This document shows, one piece after another, positions 1-11,375 of a DNA stretch of 64,000 nt (the first letter of the stretch is position 1; each line of letters starts with the position of its first letter). The notes under the pieces are model-generated. The model did no database searches, was not told the DNA's origin, and worked only from the letters and a program-made list of their open reading frames with translations. This DNA is from Rostratula benghalensis (Eukaryota; Chordata; Aves; Charadriiformes; Rostratulidae), in the NCBI GenBank assembly GCA_013399305.1, contig VXAI01000191.1, positions 517,191 to 581,190 on the forward strand, given 5' to 3'. The position numbers and the translations under genes are program-made.

Positions 1-154
1 AGTCTGTGAGCAACAACAGCAATTATCATATGTATTGTAAAATCTTATATTATTTTTACTTCTGAAGGTAAGCAAACTGCTTCTATGAAGCCAATTTCCT
101 CCTGCTTCCCTTTGCACAGAAGTACTAAAACCACCAAATGTGGAGTTTATGTTG

Positions 155-200
155 GTTTGGGGCCGATTTTCTGTTTGTGTGGGGTTGGGTTTTTTTTTTG
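155..200. repeat. GT-rich low-complexity tract
   Basis: A run of G and T with almost no A or C, including a T10 stretch. Similar tracts recur at 1155-1232, 5388-5430 and 8177-8206, and as the complementary A/C-rich form at 21110-21147. They look like degenerate low-complexity DNA rather than the tail of an identifiable element. Confidence 0.6.
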
Positions 201-1154
201 CTTCAAGCATAAAACTTCCTGCAGAAACTTCTGAAGGAATATTTCTCTTTTGAAGGCAAGCATTTGAAATCCTGATGTAAGCCTAACAGGTGAACCAATG
301 CTTGTAAGCCCTGAGTCTTTTAAGAGAAGCTTCTTCATCAGTGTTTGAGTCTCTGGTGAATAGCTCACTGCAGCTCTGTGTATATAGACATATGGTGTGA
401 AGAACACTAATACAGTTGTCTGTGCACAACTGTAACAAACAATCTGCTTATTGTGTATTTTTTTAGGCAACACTTCATGCTGTCTAACAGGTGGCCCCAA
501 GTCACAATAGGCACACTGTCGGGGTAGAACAAACCCCATTTACACAAGAGCCTTGACTGGAGATAGTGACTATGACAGCCCGCAAATTCAACCTTAGAAC
601 ATGATTGTTTAAAACAGTGTAAATGCCACGAACCTCCAATGAATATGAGCCTTGCCTTTTACATCCTCCTGTTGCCTTCAATCTATCCCAAAGCCAGAAG
701 AGTTAATTCCTCCCAATGAATGACTGCCAAGCAACATGTTAAAAATCTCTCACATACTATAAGACTCAAGGTTACGGATATAATGCAGTATGATTTAAGT
801 AAAAATTGAAGCTATTTTTGTTTTAACTAGCCCGTTAGGTTTCATTACAGGTTTTCAGTTTGCTAGGACCATGGTTTCACCTGTAATCTCGGAGGGTTTC
901 AGTGTGTTACTTGCTACCTGTATTTAGGAGCATAGTGTGGCACAAGGTTCGTTCATGTTCACTGCAAAGGGAATAAAGTGAATCATTCAGCTTTTTTCTA
1001 TAGATAAACTATTACATTCCTCTTTCCATACTCCTTTGTGATCTTTTTGCCAAAAATTTCCTCACCCTTCACTGCATGTAGTTGCTAAAATTTTCCTCTT
1101 GGGTATGCAATCCCGGAGCATTATGTTTTCACTTGTTCTGCAGGAAGCTGATGT

Positions 1155-1232
1155 TTATGGTTGTGGGTTTGGGGTTTTTTTATTTGTTTGTGGGGTGGTT
1201 TTGTTTTGCTGTTTGGGTTTTTTTAATTCAGT
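1155..1232. repeat. GT-rich low-complexity tract
   Basis: About 78 bases made almost only of G and T, with GGGTTTTTTT and TTTGTTTG words. It is the source of the hydrophobic open frames seen over this position and argues against those frames being real. Confidence 0.6.
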
Positions 1233-1531
1233 GGAATTCCCCTGGCAGAGAGGAAGATTCCCAGGACAGGGCTTCTTTAAAGTTTCTGTTTTTGACAGAA
1301 AAAAGCTCTGTTTTTGACACAGTACTTGATTCAGCTCTCATTGATCTTACAGAGGTGGATCAGGTCCCGTGTGTAAGTCAGAAAGGGTTGTGGGATGGAA
1401 ATGGACAGTCCTATCAACCCAGTAGTGCTGGGCCACAAATGATCATAATCTGCATAGTAAAGTGGGCAGTAATTTACATAACATGTAAAAAAGTACCAAT
1501 ATTCTCAGACTGTGATCCATCTCAATTAACT

Positions 1532-1557
1532 TCATATATATATATATTTATCTATCT
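1532..1557. repeat. AT-rich microsatellite (TA/TATC)
   Basis: A short run of alternating AT followed by TTTATCTATC. Too short to say more. Confidence 0.7.
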
Positions 1558-2181
1558 CACAAGTAAATCTTCTAGTGTCTCCCAGAAGCCAACAGTGAGA
1601 GATGGGCACTCCCAGAAGGCAATTCATCTCATAGCAAGGCAGATGTCTAAGAGAGCTGTGAGAAAGGTCTTCTGAAGTGCCCATCACTCATTTGAGAAAA
1701 TGGAATTCCAAGGTGAATAAAGCCTAACTTCTCAGTGGTTACACTAAAAGGAGACAAATCCCATCCATTTCAACTGGATGTGTGAAAATAATAATAAGCT
1801 TTTGCATAAGTGCATTTGTGAGATGGTGACTTCTCTCAAAACGTGCCATCCTTCAGTTCTGCAAGGTGCTGAGTGCTTTGTGAATTGCTTGAGTCCAGCA
1901 ATACTTTACAGGGTTGACTATTTCATCAAAAGAATGAAGCATTTTTATAGCCTGAATCAAAAATTACTCAAGATTTGGATGGATTTCACCTTCTTGGTGA
2001 GATACTGGCTTTTAATTTATGATGATCAGTTTCAAAGGTTACTTGCCCTGATAAATGTTCCTATTTTTTTTTTCCTGCATTTGTTTCATCCCACTCCCAT
2101 CACATTTGCAAAATGTGGGAACATTTTGAAGCACACACATCATATTTTCTCATCAGACAATATCTGCATGAGATTCGATAG

Positions 2182-2249
2182 AGCCTGAACCAAACCTCAC
2201 AAAGTCAATGGAAAAATTCCAATGGTTTCAGTGGTATTTGGGTGAGGCC
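2182..2249. repeat. old palindromic repeat unit (copy 1)
   Basis: The segment begins GCCTGAACCAAACCTCAC, holds AAGTCAATGGAAAAATTCC and ATGGTTTCAGTGG in the middle, and closes with TTTGGGTGAGGCC, so the two ends and the two inner words form an imperfect inverted repeat. From memory, hairpin units of this type (AGTCAATGG facing TTCAGTGG between GGCCTGATCC-like ends) are widespread in turtle, crocodile and bird DNA. I cannot name the Repbase family. A related unit lies at 12708-12766. Confidence 0.5.
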
Positions 2250-2879
2250 ATTACTATGCCAATTCATGAGGATGCCTCTTTTAATTTAAAAGAAGAGCTA
2301 CCTTAGACATCATGTCTGGAGCACTTCAAATAATTTGCTGGGAAAGTCTGAAGTAACCTAACTCTATTGAACAGCATTGTAAACACACACATCTCACAGA
2401 GTTAGGAAGCAGAACAAGTTAAGCCTTCATTAAGGATCAGATCTTGAACTCCTATGAACTGCAGATAATTTAATAATAGAATTTTGCAGGTAAATGTAAG
2501 GGACAAGGCTTCATTTGCCTTATTACATTTATTCAGTTTTTTGGGATGCTCACCATAAAGGATATCTAAGGCAGTGGATTGAAATGGAAAGTGAAACTGA
2601 AAAACGGAATATTGTCCTTTTGTGTGTTTGGGTCTGTATACTTGAATGATTAAAAAATACATTTCCTAGAACCTGGACAGACTTTCTAAACATCGCTATT
2701 TTTGCATAGTATAAGATCTAAGGTTCATCAAGGCTTGGATCCTCTATTCGGCAATGGCCAGTATCAGATGATGATATAAAGAGACTGTGCCTCAATATCA
2801 TATCTTTTCCTGGCCTCTAACAGATCAAGATTGGCTTCCAAGTGTGCAATTATATGGCTTCTCCAAAATTGTTGTTATC

Positions 2880-2957
2880 AATATATACACATATATGTGG
2901 ATATGGCTATATTAATTTATGTCTATATCTATTTCTGTCTATCCATCTAACTATCTC
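2880..2957. repeat. AT-rich TATATC/ATCTATC tract
   Basis: Degenerate alternating AT, then TCTATATCTATTTCTGTCTATCCATC. Looks like a decayed GATA/CTAT-type microsatellite. Confidence 0.55.
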
Positions 2958-3089
2958 TACTGAGTTATCTAAAAGGGTTGTAGTGAGATCATTCCGGTGA
3001 GCACTGATCTCTAGAGTGTGGAAAAGAAATAAATGCATGTAATGATCAGTCCTTATTCTGTTCTTGTCGGTTAAATCTATACCAGTGAA

Positions 3090-3440
3090 CTAACAGGAGC
3101 CAGAGGTGTTACCGAAACTCAATAATTTATTCTGCTGAAAAACATTCCCTGGCACAACTTTGGTCAAGGCCAATTAATGGTCTCCCAGGCAAAGTTCAGG
3201 AGTTTGAACAGGCCGGTGACCACACCCAATAAGTAGTTTGGTTGTGGCATTCTTGCTTTGGAAACGATGGAAATTTAATGACATAGAGTTGACCAGAACA
3301 CAGCAGGTGGCCTCTGGGCCAGGGAATGAGCCCTGGAAAGGTTCAGTTTAACAGTAGTGATGATGTCAGTTGTTTCCTGGGGCAGAGTGTGCTGTGATCT
3401 CAGTGTGTGTGACGTGAAAAAATGTTTCCTTGGCTCCAGA
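3090..3440. promoter_or_regulatory. candidate conserved non-coding block
   Basis: Unique sequence with balanced composition and several recognisable words: TCAAGGCCA at 3164-3172 (monomer site type of NR5A/ERR nuclear receptors), AATTAATGG at 3172-3180 (homeodomain type), CCACACCC at 3220-3227 (KLF type) and TGACGTGA at 3410-3417 (CRE-like). No repeat family is recognised and no frame stays open. The word density is what I see; enhancer function is inference, and conservation was not tested. Confidence 0.3.
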
Positions 3441-5387
3441 GTACAATTGTAAGAATCAAGACCAAAGGGTTTGGGTTTTTATTTTTCCTGGTTCACAAGA
3501 CAGACTTATGCAGAGGAGGAAGCAGTGATGCAAATTCTGAAAAGATACCAATATATGGATGTCAACCAACATATTGAACAGTATCCCACGAGAACTAGCA
3601 GAATTTCAGTTCTTGTATCTTTGGATAAACAAAAATTTGAAGTTGAAGTGACATTTTAGTACCCATTGAATGTCTTTGAGCTTGCTTTGAATCAGTACCT
3701 TACTTGAATTTATAGTGTAAATGCTTGGTGAACTCAAGTGGCTAGGTGCCCTGTCATCCACCAGAGAGAAGCAGATGCTTCTTGAATTTTCCAAAGGAGT
3801 CTGTCTGCCTGCTTTTTTATTAACTTCTAGAGCATCACACTTAGATAACAATGGTGAGCACTCGTCCTTTTTGAATACAGTTCTGTGCTCTGTAAAATCA
3901 CTTTACCTCTTACCACTGAAAAGAAGGGAAATGGAAACAGAAATAAAACTCTTCCCTTTTGTCATGCTGTGATTTCTGACAGCCGCATAAAACAATTGCT
4001 GTTGGGAAGGAGAATTAATACTGTACTCAAAAAGTTTTCAGATGGTGTAAGCTCAATGTCTCTGCTGTATGTTTGAGGAAGAATGATGCACCTGAGGCAC
4101 TTCTGCGTCTGGACATCTGCTTTACAGTATGTTACATTCATAATAGCTCAGTATAGCAGGGGTCACAAGCTCCTCAATTTCTACTAGTGCCTTAGGGCTG
4201 TCAGTTGTAAAGTTCTTCAATTAAATTCTTTTTAAATGTTACACCAAGAGGCCTTTTTATAAACATACTTGGTTGTGTGTATGTGTATGTATATAGACAG
4301 CATATGTATGCATACTTACCGAGTCTTCTGTCTACTAGTTGTAAAATACAACCAAAATAGCATTTATTCCAAATATTATGATAAGCAATTTTCTCCGTAA
4401 GAAACCCAGTGTCAGGAGTTACTGTCCTGTCTTCCCTGGAGGACATTCCCTGTCTTTAAGAATGTTCTGAATTACAATAAAATCAACACTTTCTTTCTGC
4501 AGGATAGATAGCTTCCTTCTATAGGCTTTACGCTATCCTCTGATGTCCTTAAAATAAGCTTTGCATTCTAAAATACATGCTTTCATTTAACTTCTGGAAA
4601 AAGTTTTACTGTGTGTACATAGGAAATCAAAGTAATTGGAGTTATTGCAAATTATATCTCACTGTAGCAGGTAAGCTGAATCTATGAATCTCTCTCCTTT
4701 TAGTCTAATTGCAAAATACCTTATTTTTTCCCCCCCCACTTCTCAGGCTTTACTATAATTAACTTAGCAGGAATATTGCCTCAGTGTTTTCAAGACCATG
4801 TCATTCTCCATAGTCAGACAGAAATTTTGAAAGATAAATTAACAGGTTTAACCTGTACTATTATCACTTTGTGAAAGTTTGGAAGTAAGAGAAAGATGGG
4901 AGCTGTGTCTTTGTGGTAGCTCCATCCCTTCATTTGCTGGACTAACTACATGTGTCTTCAGAAAGGTAATATGAAACATACAACAGCAGTGTTAGCCACA
5001 CTGAGTCACAATTAGAATGCACATGGAACGAGGTTAAGTGTGCTCCCAAATGGGGGAGTTTGAAGGCATCTGCACAAACACAGGGTTTTATCACGTAATG
5101 TATAGTAGTGTGCTCTGTTCTGGCTAATACCAACAGATATTGGACTTTCTTGTCCCTGCCAAAGGTCAGTCCACTTAAGGGTTACTTTTAGAAACCACCT
5201 CAAGTGTTTTTTTGCGTAGGTAGACTGTGTCTGTGGTTGTACTACTCCAACAGCAATTGTCCCTACTCTTTTTTTGGCCGGAGTCCCATTCTTTTCTACC
5301 TCTGGATGCAATATCATCAGCCTGTGTTTCACTCTGTCTCTGGTCTCCCTTAATTCCTTCCCCCCACTGCGTGTTTTTAGTAATCTT

Positions 5388-5430
5388 GGGGTTTGGGGAG
5401 TTGTTTGTTTGTTTGGTTTGTTTTGTGCGG
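5388..5430. repeat. GT-rich tract with (TTTG)n
   Basis: GGGGTTTGGGGAGTTGTTTG followed by TTTG-type units. Same texture as the tracts at 155 and 1155. Confidence 0.6.
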
Positions 5431-6645
5431 CGTGGGCTTTTATGAATGTGTATGTGTTTTCTTTGACTTGCTTTACTATTTCTGTCACTTAATATTTTCA
5501 TCTTTCATTTTTATTTTCCCTCCCCATTCTGTACCCTTTCTTTTTTCTCCCCATCATTTTTTCTGCTTTATGTGCCTTGCTCCTTTCCATATATTTTTCC
5601 TATATCTTTGCTCTAAAAAGGTCACCTGAGGTTGCACTGCCGTGGTACAGTCTCCCTGGCTTACTTTGGAATGAGACAGTATTTTCCCTGTGCTCTGAGG
5701 TCTGTGGTTCAAACTCTCTCTCTTTTACCCACCTAATGGGTTGAGAACCGCTCTATCCGTAGCAGACTATTTCTCCCTTGAGTATTAGGCTTCTGTGTGA
5801 TCTTCTGAGAAGTCTAACACTGGATGCAGTCAAAGAGAATGATAGCATTTATTAAAAATGGTTTAAAAGGCAGAAATCATGTACCACGGAAACATGCTAT
5901 AAAAATGAAACATACAGAAAAAGGCTCTTTTAAGTTACTGTTTGTAGTCCTGGAAACGTGGTTACTGAGGAAGATGATATAAGCCATAGAAAAACCCATT
6001 CTTAGAAATCACAGCTGGCCTTCTACCTCAGAGCTGACCGAGTTAGAAAGAGGCAGAGAACAACTTCCCAGATCCTCATCCTTCTGGGTACTTCTTTCCA
6101 TAGGAATCATTCTCCTGTTTTACTGGGCCTACCATTCGTAGCTCACACTCACCGATAATGCACGCCCTCTTTTAGCATCTACAAGTTTTGCATGTGCTTC
6201 ATTGATTTCTTGATTTCTTTAAAATCTAATTTCAGGCAGAAACCACTCCTGCCTTTAAGTTTTCTCAAGTAGATGTTATTAGCCAACATTTCTCTTTTCC
6301 ACCCATGCTGTGCAGCACCCTGAGCAGCAGTGGTTGATTTAATGGTTCTCTGCACCCCAGAGCCAGCTGCATTTGGATTGCTCTGTGTGTTATCTGATTG
6401 TTGGACACCTTGTGATCCTTTATGACCACAGGCAGTTTATCAATAACATAGCAGTCATGTTAAACCTCCACGTAAGTACACAGGAGCCAAACACAGTAAA
6501 TATTTCAGAAACATGAATTTAGCAGCAAGGCATCCATTTTTCGCCCTCGTGAGGAAGGTAAAATTGTAACCTCTGTGTGTAAGAGACTGAATTAATACAT
6601 AGCTATTTGCTGGCAATTTTTAATGCACGTTATTGCTGTGCAGTT

Positions 6646-6726
6646 TCCTCTTTTTTCTCCCCTTTTCTTTTTCAAAACAGTCGCTAGAATTTTTTTCCCC
6701 CTCTCTTACTTTTTTTTTTTTTTTGT
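6646..6726. repeat. pyrimidine-rich tract ending in poly-T
   Basis: Mostly C and T on the + strand (TTTTTTCTCCCC, TTTTTTTCCCCC), interrupted by a short mixed segment and ending in about 15 T. Could be a decayed poly-A tail on the minus strand, but no element body was recognised next to it. Confidence 0.55.
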
Positions 6727-6974
6727 TAAATACCTTGATAGGCTACTGGTAATCTACCACTAATCCTTTCTCCTCAGTACACGCATAAAGAAATAAAAGA
6801 TGCCAGTTTGTGGCTTAGCTGCATTCAGGAAAACTTCCGTATTGCTGCCAAGAACTGCCATCTGCCACCTACAAGCGCAGGTGCCAGGGAGTCTCCTCTG
6901 CACACAAAGCATAATAATATAACACAAAGGACCAATGTGCACTAATAATTGCTAAACACACAGAAAGAGGGGCC

Positions 6975-7200
6975 AGAACATTTTTATGAAAGTTTACTTA
7001 GTCTGTGGAGATTTGCATACAGATGGCTAGGTCAGGGTGCTGTGTATGCCGCCTGGGCCACTGTGGGGTAGGGCTGCCTTCAAGCAGCCTTTATAAGCAC
7101 ACACGGCTTTTACTATAGCATAGTGTTGTGGAGAGACCTCATTCTGCACACACTGAATAGTCATTCAAGTAGCTTGCTTTGAAATGAGAAAAGACCTTGG
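6975..7200. promoter_or_regulatory. candidate regulatory block with octamer
   Basis: Unique sequence containing a perfect POU/octamer word ATTTGCAT at 7011-7018, an E-box-like CAGATGG just after it, and CTTTATAAGCAC near 7089-7100. No repeat or open frame explains it. Regulatory role is inference only. Confidence 0.22.
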
Positions 7201-7690
7201 ATAGGGGGGAAAAAAAGCAAATTCTTTTCTTTGTGAGACAGAGGAGGAGTGTTGGGAAAGAGGCCAGAGGACTTAAAGAATGTGGGTTAGCAACCAGGAA
7301 TTAGAGGAAAGTTTCTGTGGAGACACACAATTAGATATGTGGCATTCACCCCTCTCCTTCTAGTGGGCAACAAGAGCAAGCACATTTCAAAGGGTTCATC
7401 ATCTGCATGAAACAAGGATAGGGGGAAGAAAAAGCACCCTAATTTTTAAAGTATAAAGAAAAGTGTAACTGTCTTAAAATAAAACAAACCCAAAGGTTAA
7501 GCAGCAAGGAATTTCCCTTCAACTAAGAGTGTGAAGACACAAACCCTGAATTTAGTGCATTTCCTTTGTGTATGTGTGGATCTGAAAGTGTATATGTGTG
7601 CGTGTATATACACATGTAGGTGCCTTCTAATATATTTAGATACTTTAAATTTGAAAACATTGCTGTACGAGTTTGTCGTTAGTTTATGGA

Positions 7691-7710
7691 CCACCCCCCC
7701 ACCCCACCCC
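7691..7710 (-). other. G-quadruplex motif on minus strand
   Basis: The + strand reads CACCCCCCCACCCCACCCC. Read on the minus strand this gives tracts of 4, 4 and 7 G separated by single bases, enough for four G-tracts with one-base loops. The motif is direct; folding in cells is inference. Confidence 0.6.
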
Positions 7711-8053
7711 GAAAACATCCAGGACTTGCTGACCACAAAATCCAGAAAGATGGTACCTTGTATAGAATACTTATGGCAGGCAGGTGTCAATATTTAATTG
7801 TTACAAGTACAGTAGGTACCTCTACAAACATTGCATGTAAGCAGTGGGTGATTTTCAAAACTGCTCATATTCTATGGATTTTCAAGTATGACTAATTTTC
7901 ATTTTTGCCTTTGAAACAGTTGACTATCCTAGGAGTGTAGTTCAGTTTTTTCATTGCTGTTTGCACCCTGGTGATTTCATCAACACCTGTGAATCAGTCC
8001 TTGATTCTGAAAGAAAAGAGAATTAGTTGTCTGGGCTGTTTACTTGTCTCAAT

Positions 8054-8077
8054 GAAAAACAAAACAAAACAAAAAAT
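8054..8077. repeat. (CAAAA)n microsatellite
   Basis: Four to five units of AAAAC ending in A6. Short. Confidence 0.75.
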
Positions 8078-8335
8078 CAATCTATTAATTCTCTTATTCT
8101 CTTCCTGTTTCGTATCAGATATTCTTGAGGAAAATATAATTATTGTACCCACTTTATTTCATTGCATCTTTAAATGTTTTTGTTTGTTGGGTTTTTTTTT
8201 TGTAGATTATTTTAGAAAATAATAGCTCAGCGTGTCTAGAGGAGCAAATCACAAAACCTTACATCTTCAAAACTCTGTATAGATTTGTGGAGTACAGAAT
8301 TTGAGTACTTGGCAATCAAAGCATTCAAAAACCTT

Positions 8336-8500
8336 GCAAAAGCTCTGTGAGGTAAAAGTATACATAAAGTGCGATTTAGAGGAAAAGAGCAACAGATAGG
8401 TTTAGCCCAAGGTCACAGAGGAAGTCTAAGAGAGGTAAGACTTGAATCCCAGTCCCCTGAGTACCAAGGCAATTCTGTATCCATTATCATTCATCCTACT
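8336..8500 (-). mobile_element. MIR-like (CORE-SINE) fragment
   Basis: The + strand shows the reverse-complement landmarks of MIR-type SINEs in order: AGCTCTGTGAGGTAAAAGTA, then GAGGAAAAGAGCAAC, TTTAGCCCAAGGTCACAGAGG, and CTTGAATCCCAGTCCCCTGA, then a decayed end that resembles TATCCACTAGACC. The element therefore lies on the minus strand. It is heavily diverged, as expected for an old SINE shared across amniotes. The family call rests on remembered consensus; a profile search would settle the subfamily and exact ends. Confidence 0.7.
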
Positions 8501-10942
8501 TTGAGAGTGCTAATTGATTTTGACTGCTTAGCATGAGCTCTTTAAAGGGGCCTGATTTTCAGGGCTGTTTGTCTCCGGCAGAATGTGGGGCTGAGGTCTG
8601 GGGCAGGATGAAAAGGGCAGCGGCTGAGAGGCTTTTCCAGAGTTTTGGTTACTGCAGGGGTGGGTGCTTCCTCCCTGGCTCCTCTTGTGCTCACCATGTG
8701 GCTACCTAGAGCATGTTTCTTTTAGCCTTTGCATTGCACCAGCTTCTCCTGGGTCAAAGCATGGAGCTGGAGTGATTGAAATGGTCACTACGCCTTCGGT
8801 AGCCAGGGGCCCGAGACTCACATTGCTGCCCTCGATACTGGTTTTGTCACAAGCATTGCTTCCATTAGACTTCCAAAAGCTAGAAGTAAGGGAAACTGTA
8901 ATCATAGACGGGATTGCAGGGAGGAAGGAGAGCTTTTTCGGCCTCAAACACTTCATCTCAGGTTTTGTATGTCATATCAAGGATTCCCCAAGACTGCACT
9001 TGGATACTGTGTTAGCATGTCCATCCTTCAAAATCAATAAATCATCTGTCACTTACATAAAATTGCAACTTTAAAAGGCAAAATAAACTTTAAATATTTG
9101 CATGCACTAAACCCAATACTTCAATTTTCTTATTTGCCTGGTGTAAGGGATTTTCATTTGACTGGCACTCACAAAGTTCTGCTTCTTTTAAGCCATTGTG
9201 CCTACACAGCAAGTCCTATCGTCTCTTCCCAAAGCGAACCTCCACCTCTCCCCTCTCAGCACTGGAATTCCCCTTTCATGACATTTCATGTACAATTAGG
9301 GTGTAGAGGTAGATCCAAGCAGACAGAAAGTAACCAAGTGGGAGGTCTCCAATAACTCAGCAGCAGTCTGCAGCAGCTCCCCAGGTATGTTCTAGCAGCT
9401 GATTTGGGATCTCACACAGTGGATGCCAAGCTGGAGCCTGAGTTACACATTTAACTTGATCTTTTCTCTGAACATGTTGCTCCTTTTGCATAGGACTACC
9501 ATATAAATCCTGGCTAGAACAAGGATGAGTGCAACAGGGGGGATCTGGATCTATTTGAGAGCCATATATATAAGTGACAGCATGACTATGGGGAGAACAC
9601 AATAGTATCACTTTGTTTAAATGTAGGACTTATAATACATTTCAGAAGCCTTCTAGGCAAATTAGGAAAAAAAAAGTTAGCAATGGATAAGATCCAGGTC
9701 CCTAAATACCAAACACTGCAAAATTTCCATATAAATTATCCCTTCAGGAGCTGGGTTTTGCTTTGAATGCCTTCTTGGTCTATGAGGTCTGAAATTATGC
9801 CAGTCTGAGGGAGATCCAGATATTTTCCATAAAGGCTGTTTTCCAAAATCTTTCAAAGCAATCACAGGATCTCCAAGAATGTCCTAACCACTGTCCTCTT
9901 CAGGACTAAGACGGTGGTTAGGAGGAGTGTCCTCCTGGGCACTCCCCCATAATGGTACATTTGCTTTGGTCCACTGCAATGTCTTTAGAAAGTGTCACAG
10001 AGCTAATGTAGAAATTATTTTAAGTCAAACATTTATCATCAGTGATTAAATGCTATAAAAATTTTAAGACTCAGTTCCCCCAAAATTTTTATGTCCCTGG
10101 TAAAATCTATAATCAGTAGTTAAACTTTCAAACTTAGAGCTAAGAAATTAAATCACTGAAATTGAAGTGAAATTAAATAAAAGCTTCTATCAATGTCTGT
10201 AAGTGAAACCTTGACCTCACTCAAAGCAGTAAGGTGGCCACTGACAGCTGCAGCATTAAAATTTCTACTTCTGTTCTCAGTTCTCTTTCTATAAAGCAGA
10301 AATAACACAACTTGCTTACTTCAGGATAGATGTATTAACATTTATGATATACTCATACACAACTCAGTGCTTGCTCTACTAGCTTCTTTGCTAAGTAGCA
10401 ACTGGGGGATAGGAAGGCAGAGTCCTTATCTGAATTCAGCAGATTAATTTTTTTTCATCTGTCTTAAAAATATAAAGTTACTTTCTCAACCAAGTCCTAA
10501 CAAAAGCATGTTAAATTTGTTTAGATTTTTGAGATTTCCATGTAGAGGGGCTGGTTTTTCATTAGAAAGCTAAGGGTCCAGAACCAGCTCCCTTGGACCT
10601 AGACCTTTAACTGCTAAACGGAATTTTCTGAAGGAGAACAGTTCACTTGCAGATGCAGAGAAAATTAGGTTCTATGTCATTCACAGAAGTATTGGGAAAT
10701 TATATGAGGTTTCAAGATCACAAGTTGCCAGAAAACAAGACAATGGAGGAAGGACTGCAGAGCTTCCATTTTTTTCTTTAAGAGTATCTGGGGTTTTATA
10801 TTGAAATCTGTTCCCTTTCTTCCTGGACAACTGGTTCCAACTTGAAACAGATTCCAAATAACCAAGGACACAACACAATACTTGGAGATAACAATACTTT
10901 TTAAGTGCTTTGGTTGTGGTAATTTTCCATATCTTTGGGAGT
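8501..10942. other. non-genic stretch
   Basis: No exon recognised. The open frames at 8664-9074 (+) and 8702-8956 (-) overlap and match nothing known. GCCTGATTTTCAGGGCTG at 8550-8567 resembles the start of old palindromic amniote repeats but is too short to call. Confidence 0.65.
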
Positions 10943-11372
10943 GAGAATCACAGATTCACAAAACCACAGAATGGTAGGTGTCGGAAATCATCTAGTCCAA
11001 GCCCCCTGCCAAAGCAGATTCACCTAGAGCAGGCTGGACAAGAATGTATCCAGGCTGGTTTTGAATATCTCCAGAGAAGGAGACCCCATGACCTCTCTGT
11101 GCAACCTCTTCCAGTGCTCTGTTACCCTCAGAGTAAGGAATTTTTTCCTCATGTTGAGACGAAATTTCCTGTGTTCCAGTTTGTATTCGTTGCCCCCTGT
11201 CCTGTCACCAGGCACCACAGAAAATAATCTGGCCCAATCTTCTTGATACCCACCCCTTAGATATTTATAAACATTAATGAGATCCCTTCTCAATCTTCTC
11301 TTCTCCAAGCTAAATGGACCCGGGTCTCTCAGCCTTTCCTTATAACAGAGGTGCTCCATTCCCTTGGTTAAT
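10943..11372 (-). mobile_element. CR1 LINE fragment, 5'-truncated
   Basis: The low-coordinate end (AGAATCACAGATTCAC, then CACAGAATGG and AAATCATCTAGTCCAA) is the reverse complement of a CR1 3' terminus with degenerate octamer repeats. The body follows the usual CR1 order: GCAGGCTGGACAAGA-type text, TCTCCAGAGAAGGAGACCCC, CCCTCAGAGTAAGGAATTTT, TTGCCCCCTGTCCTGTCAC, ending near 11372. This is a typical 5'-truncated avian CR1 of about 430 bp. On the minus strand one frame stays open across almost the whole fragment and reads as the ORF2 C-terminus (listed separately), so the copy is only moderately decayed. Confidence 0.93.
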
Positions 11373-11375
11373 ATT
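11024..11375 (-). pseudogene. CR1 ORF2 C-terminal remnant
   Basis: The minus-strand frame contains [36 protein letters not shown] and [14 protein letters not shown], the C-terminal text typical of CR1 ORF2 downstream of the reverse transcriptase. There is no RT domain, no start codon of the element and no promoter, so it is a dead fragment. The open frame runs past the element into flanking DNA up to a chance Met near 11428. It is notable only because roughly 115 element-derived codons remain free of stops. Confidence 0.85.

Larger units (their letters stand above)
1..3089. other. non-genic stretch, start of window
   Basis: No recognisable exon, RNA gene or recent transposon. It is AT-rich with short GT-rich and AT-rich simple tracts. 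The longest open frame here (1082-1675, +) runs through a GT-rich tract that translates to low-complexity Phe/Val/Gly/Trp-rich peptide and then to unrelated sequence; it resembles no family I know and I do not call it. A small palindromic repeat unit lies at 2182-2249 and is listed separately. Confidence 0.75.
3441..6974. other. non-genic stretch
   Basis: No exon or recognisable transposon seen. Contains a C8 run near 4731-4738, a GT-rich tract at 5388-5430, and pyrimidine-rich DNA at 5500-5600 and 6646-6726. The overlapping open frames on both strands near 5012-5629 come from this biased composition. Confidence 0.7.
7201..8335. other. non-genic stretch
   Basis: No gene seen. Holds a C-rich G-quadruplex-type tract at 7691-7710 and a CAAAA microsatellite at 8054-8077, listed separately. 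Confidence 0.7.

Noticed and set aside
1082..1675. Longest open frame in the window (197 codons, +)
   Set aside because: Its first third comes from a GT-rich low-complexity tract; the rest has no domain, no known family and no splice context. In 64 kb of six frames a frame of this length can arise by chance.
5012..5488. 158-codon minus-strand frame rich in Lys, Thr, Gln
   Set aside because: Overlaps several + frames in a T/C-biased region; its composition mirrors that bias and no motif is seen.
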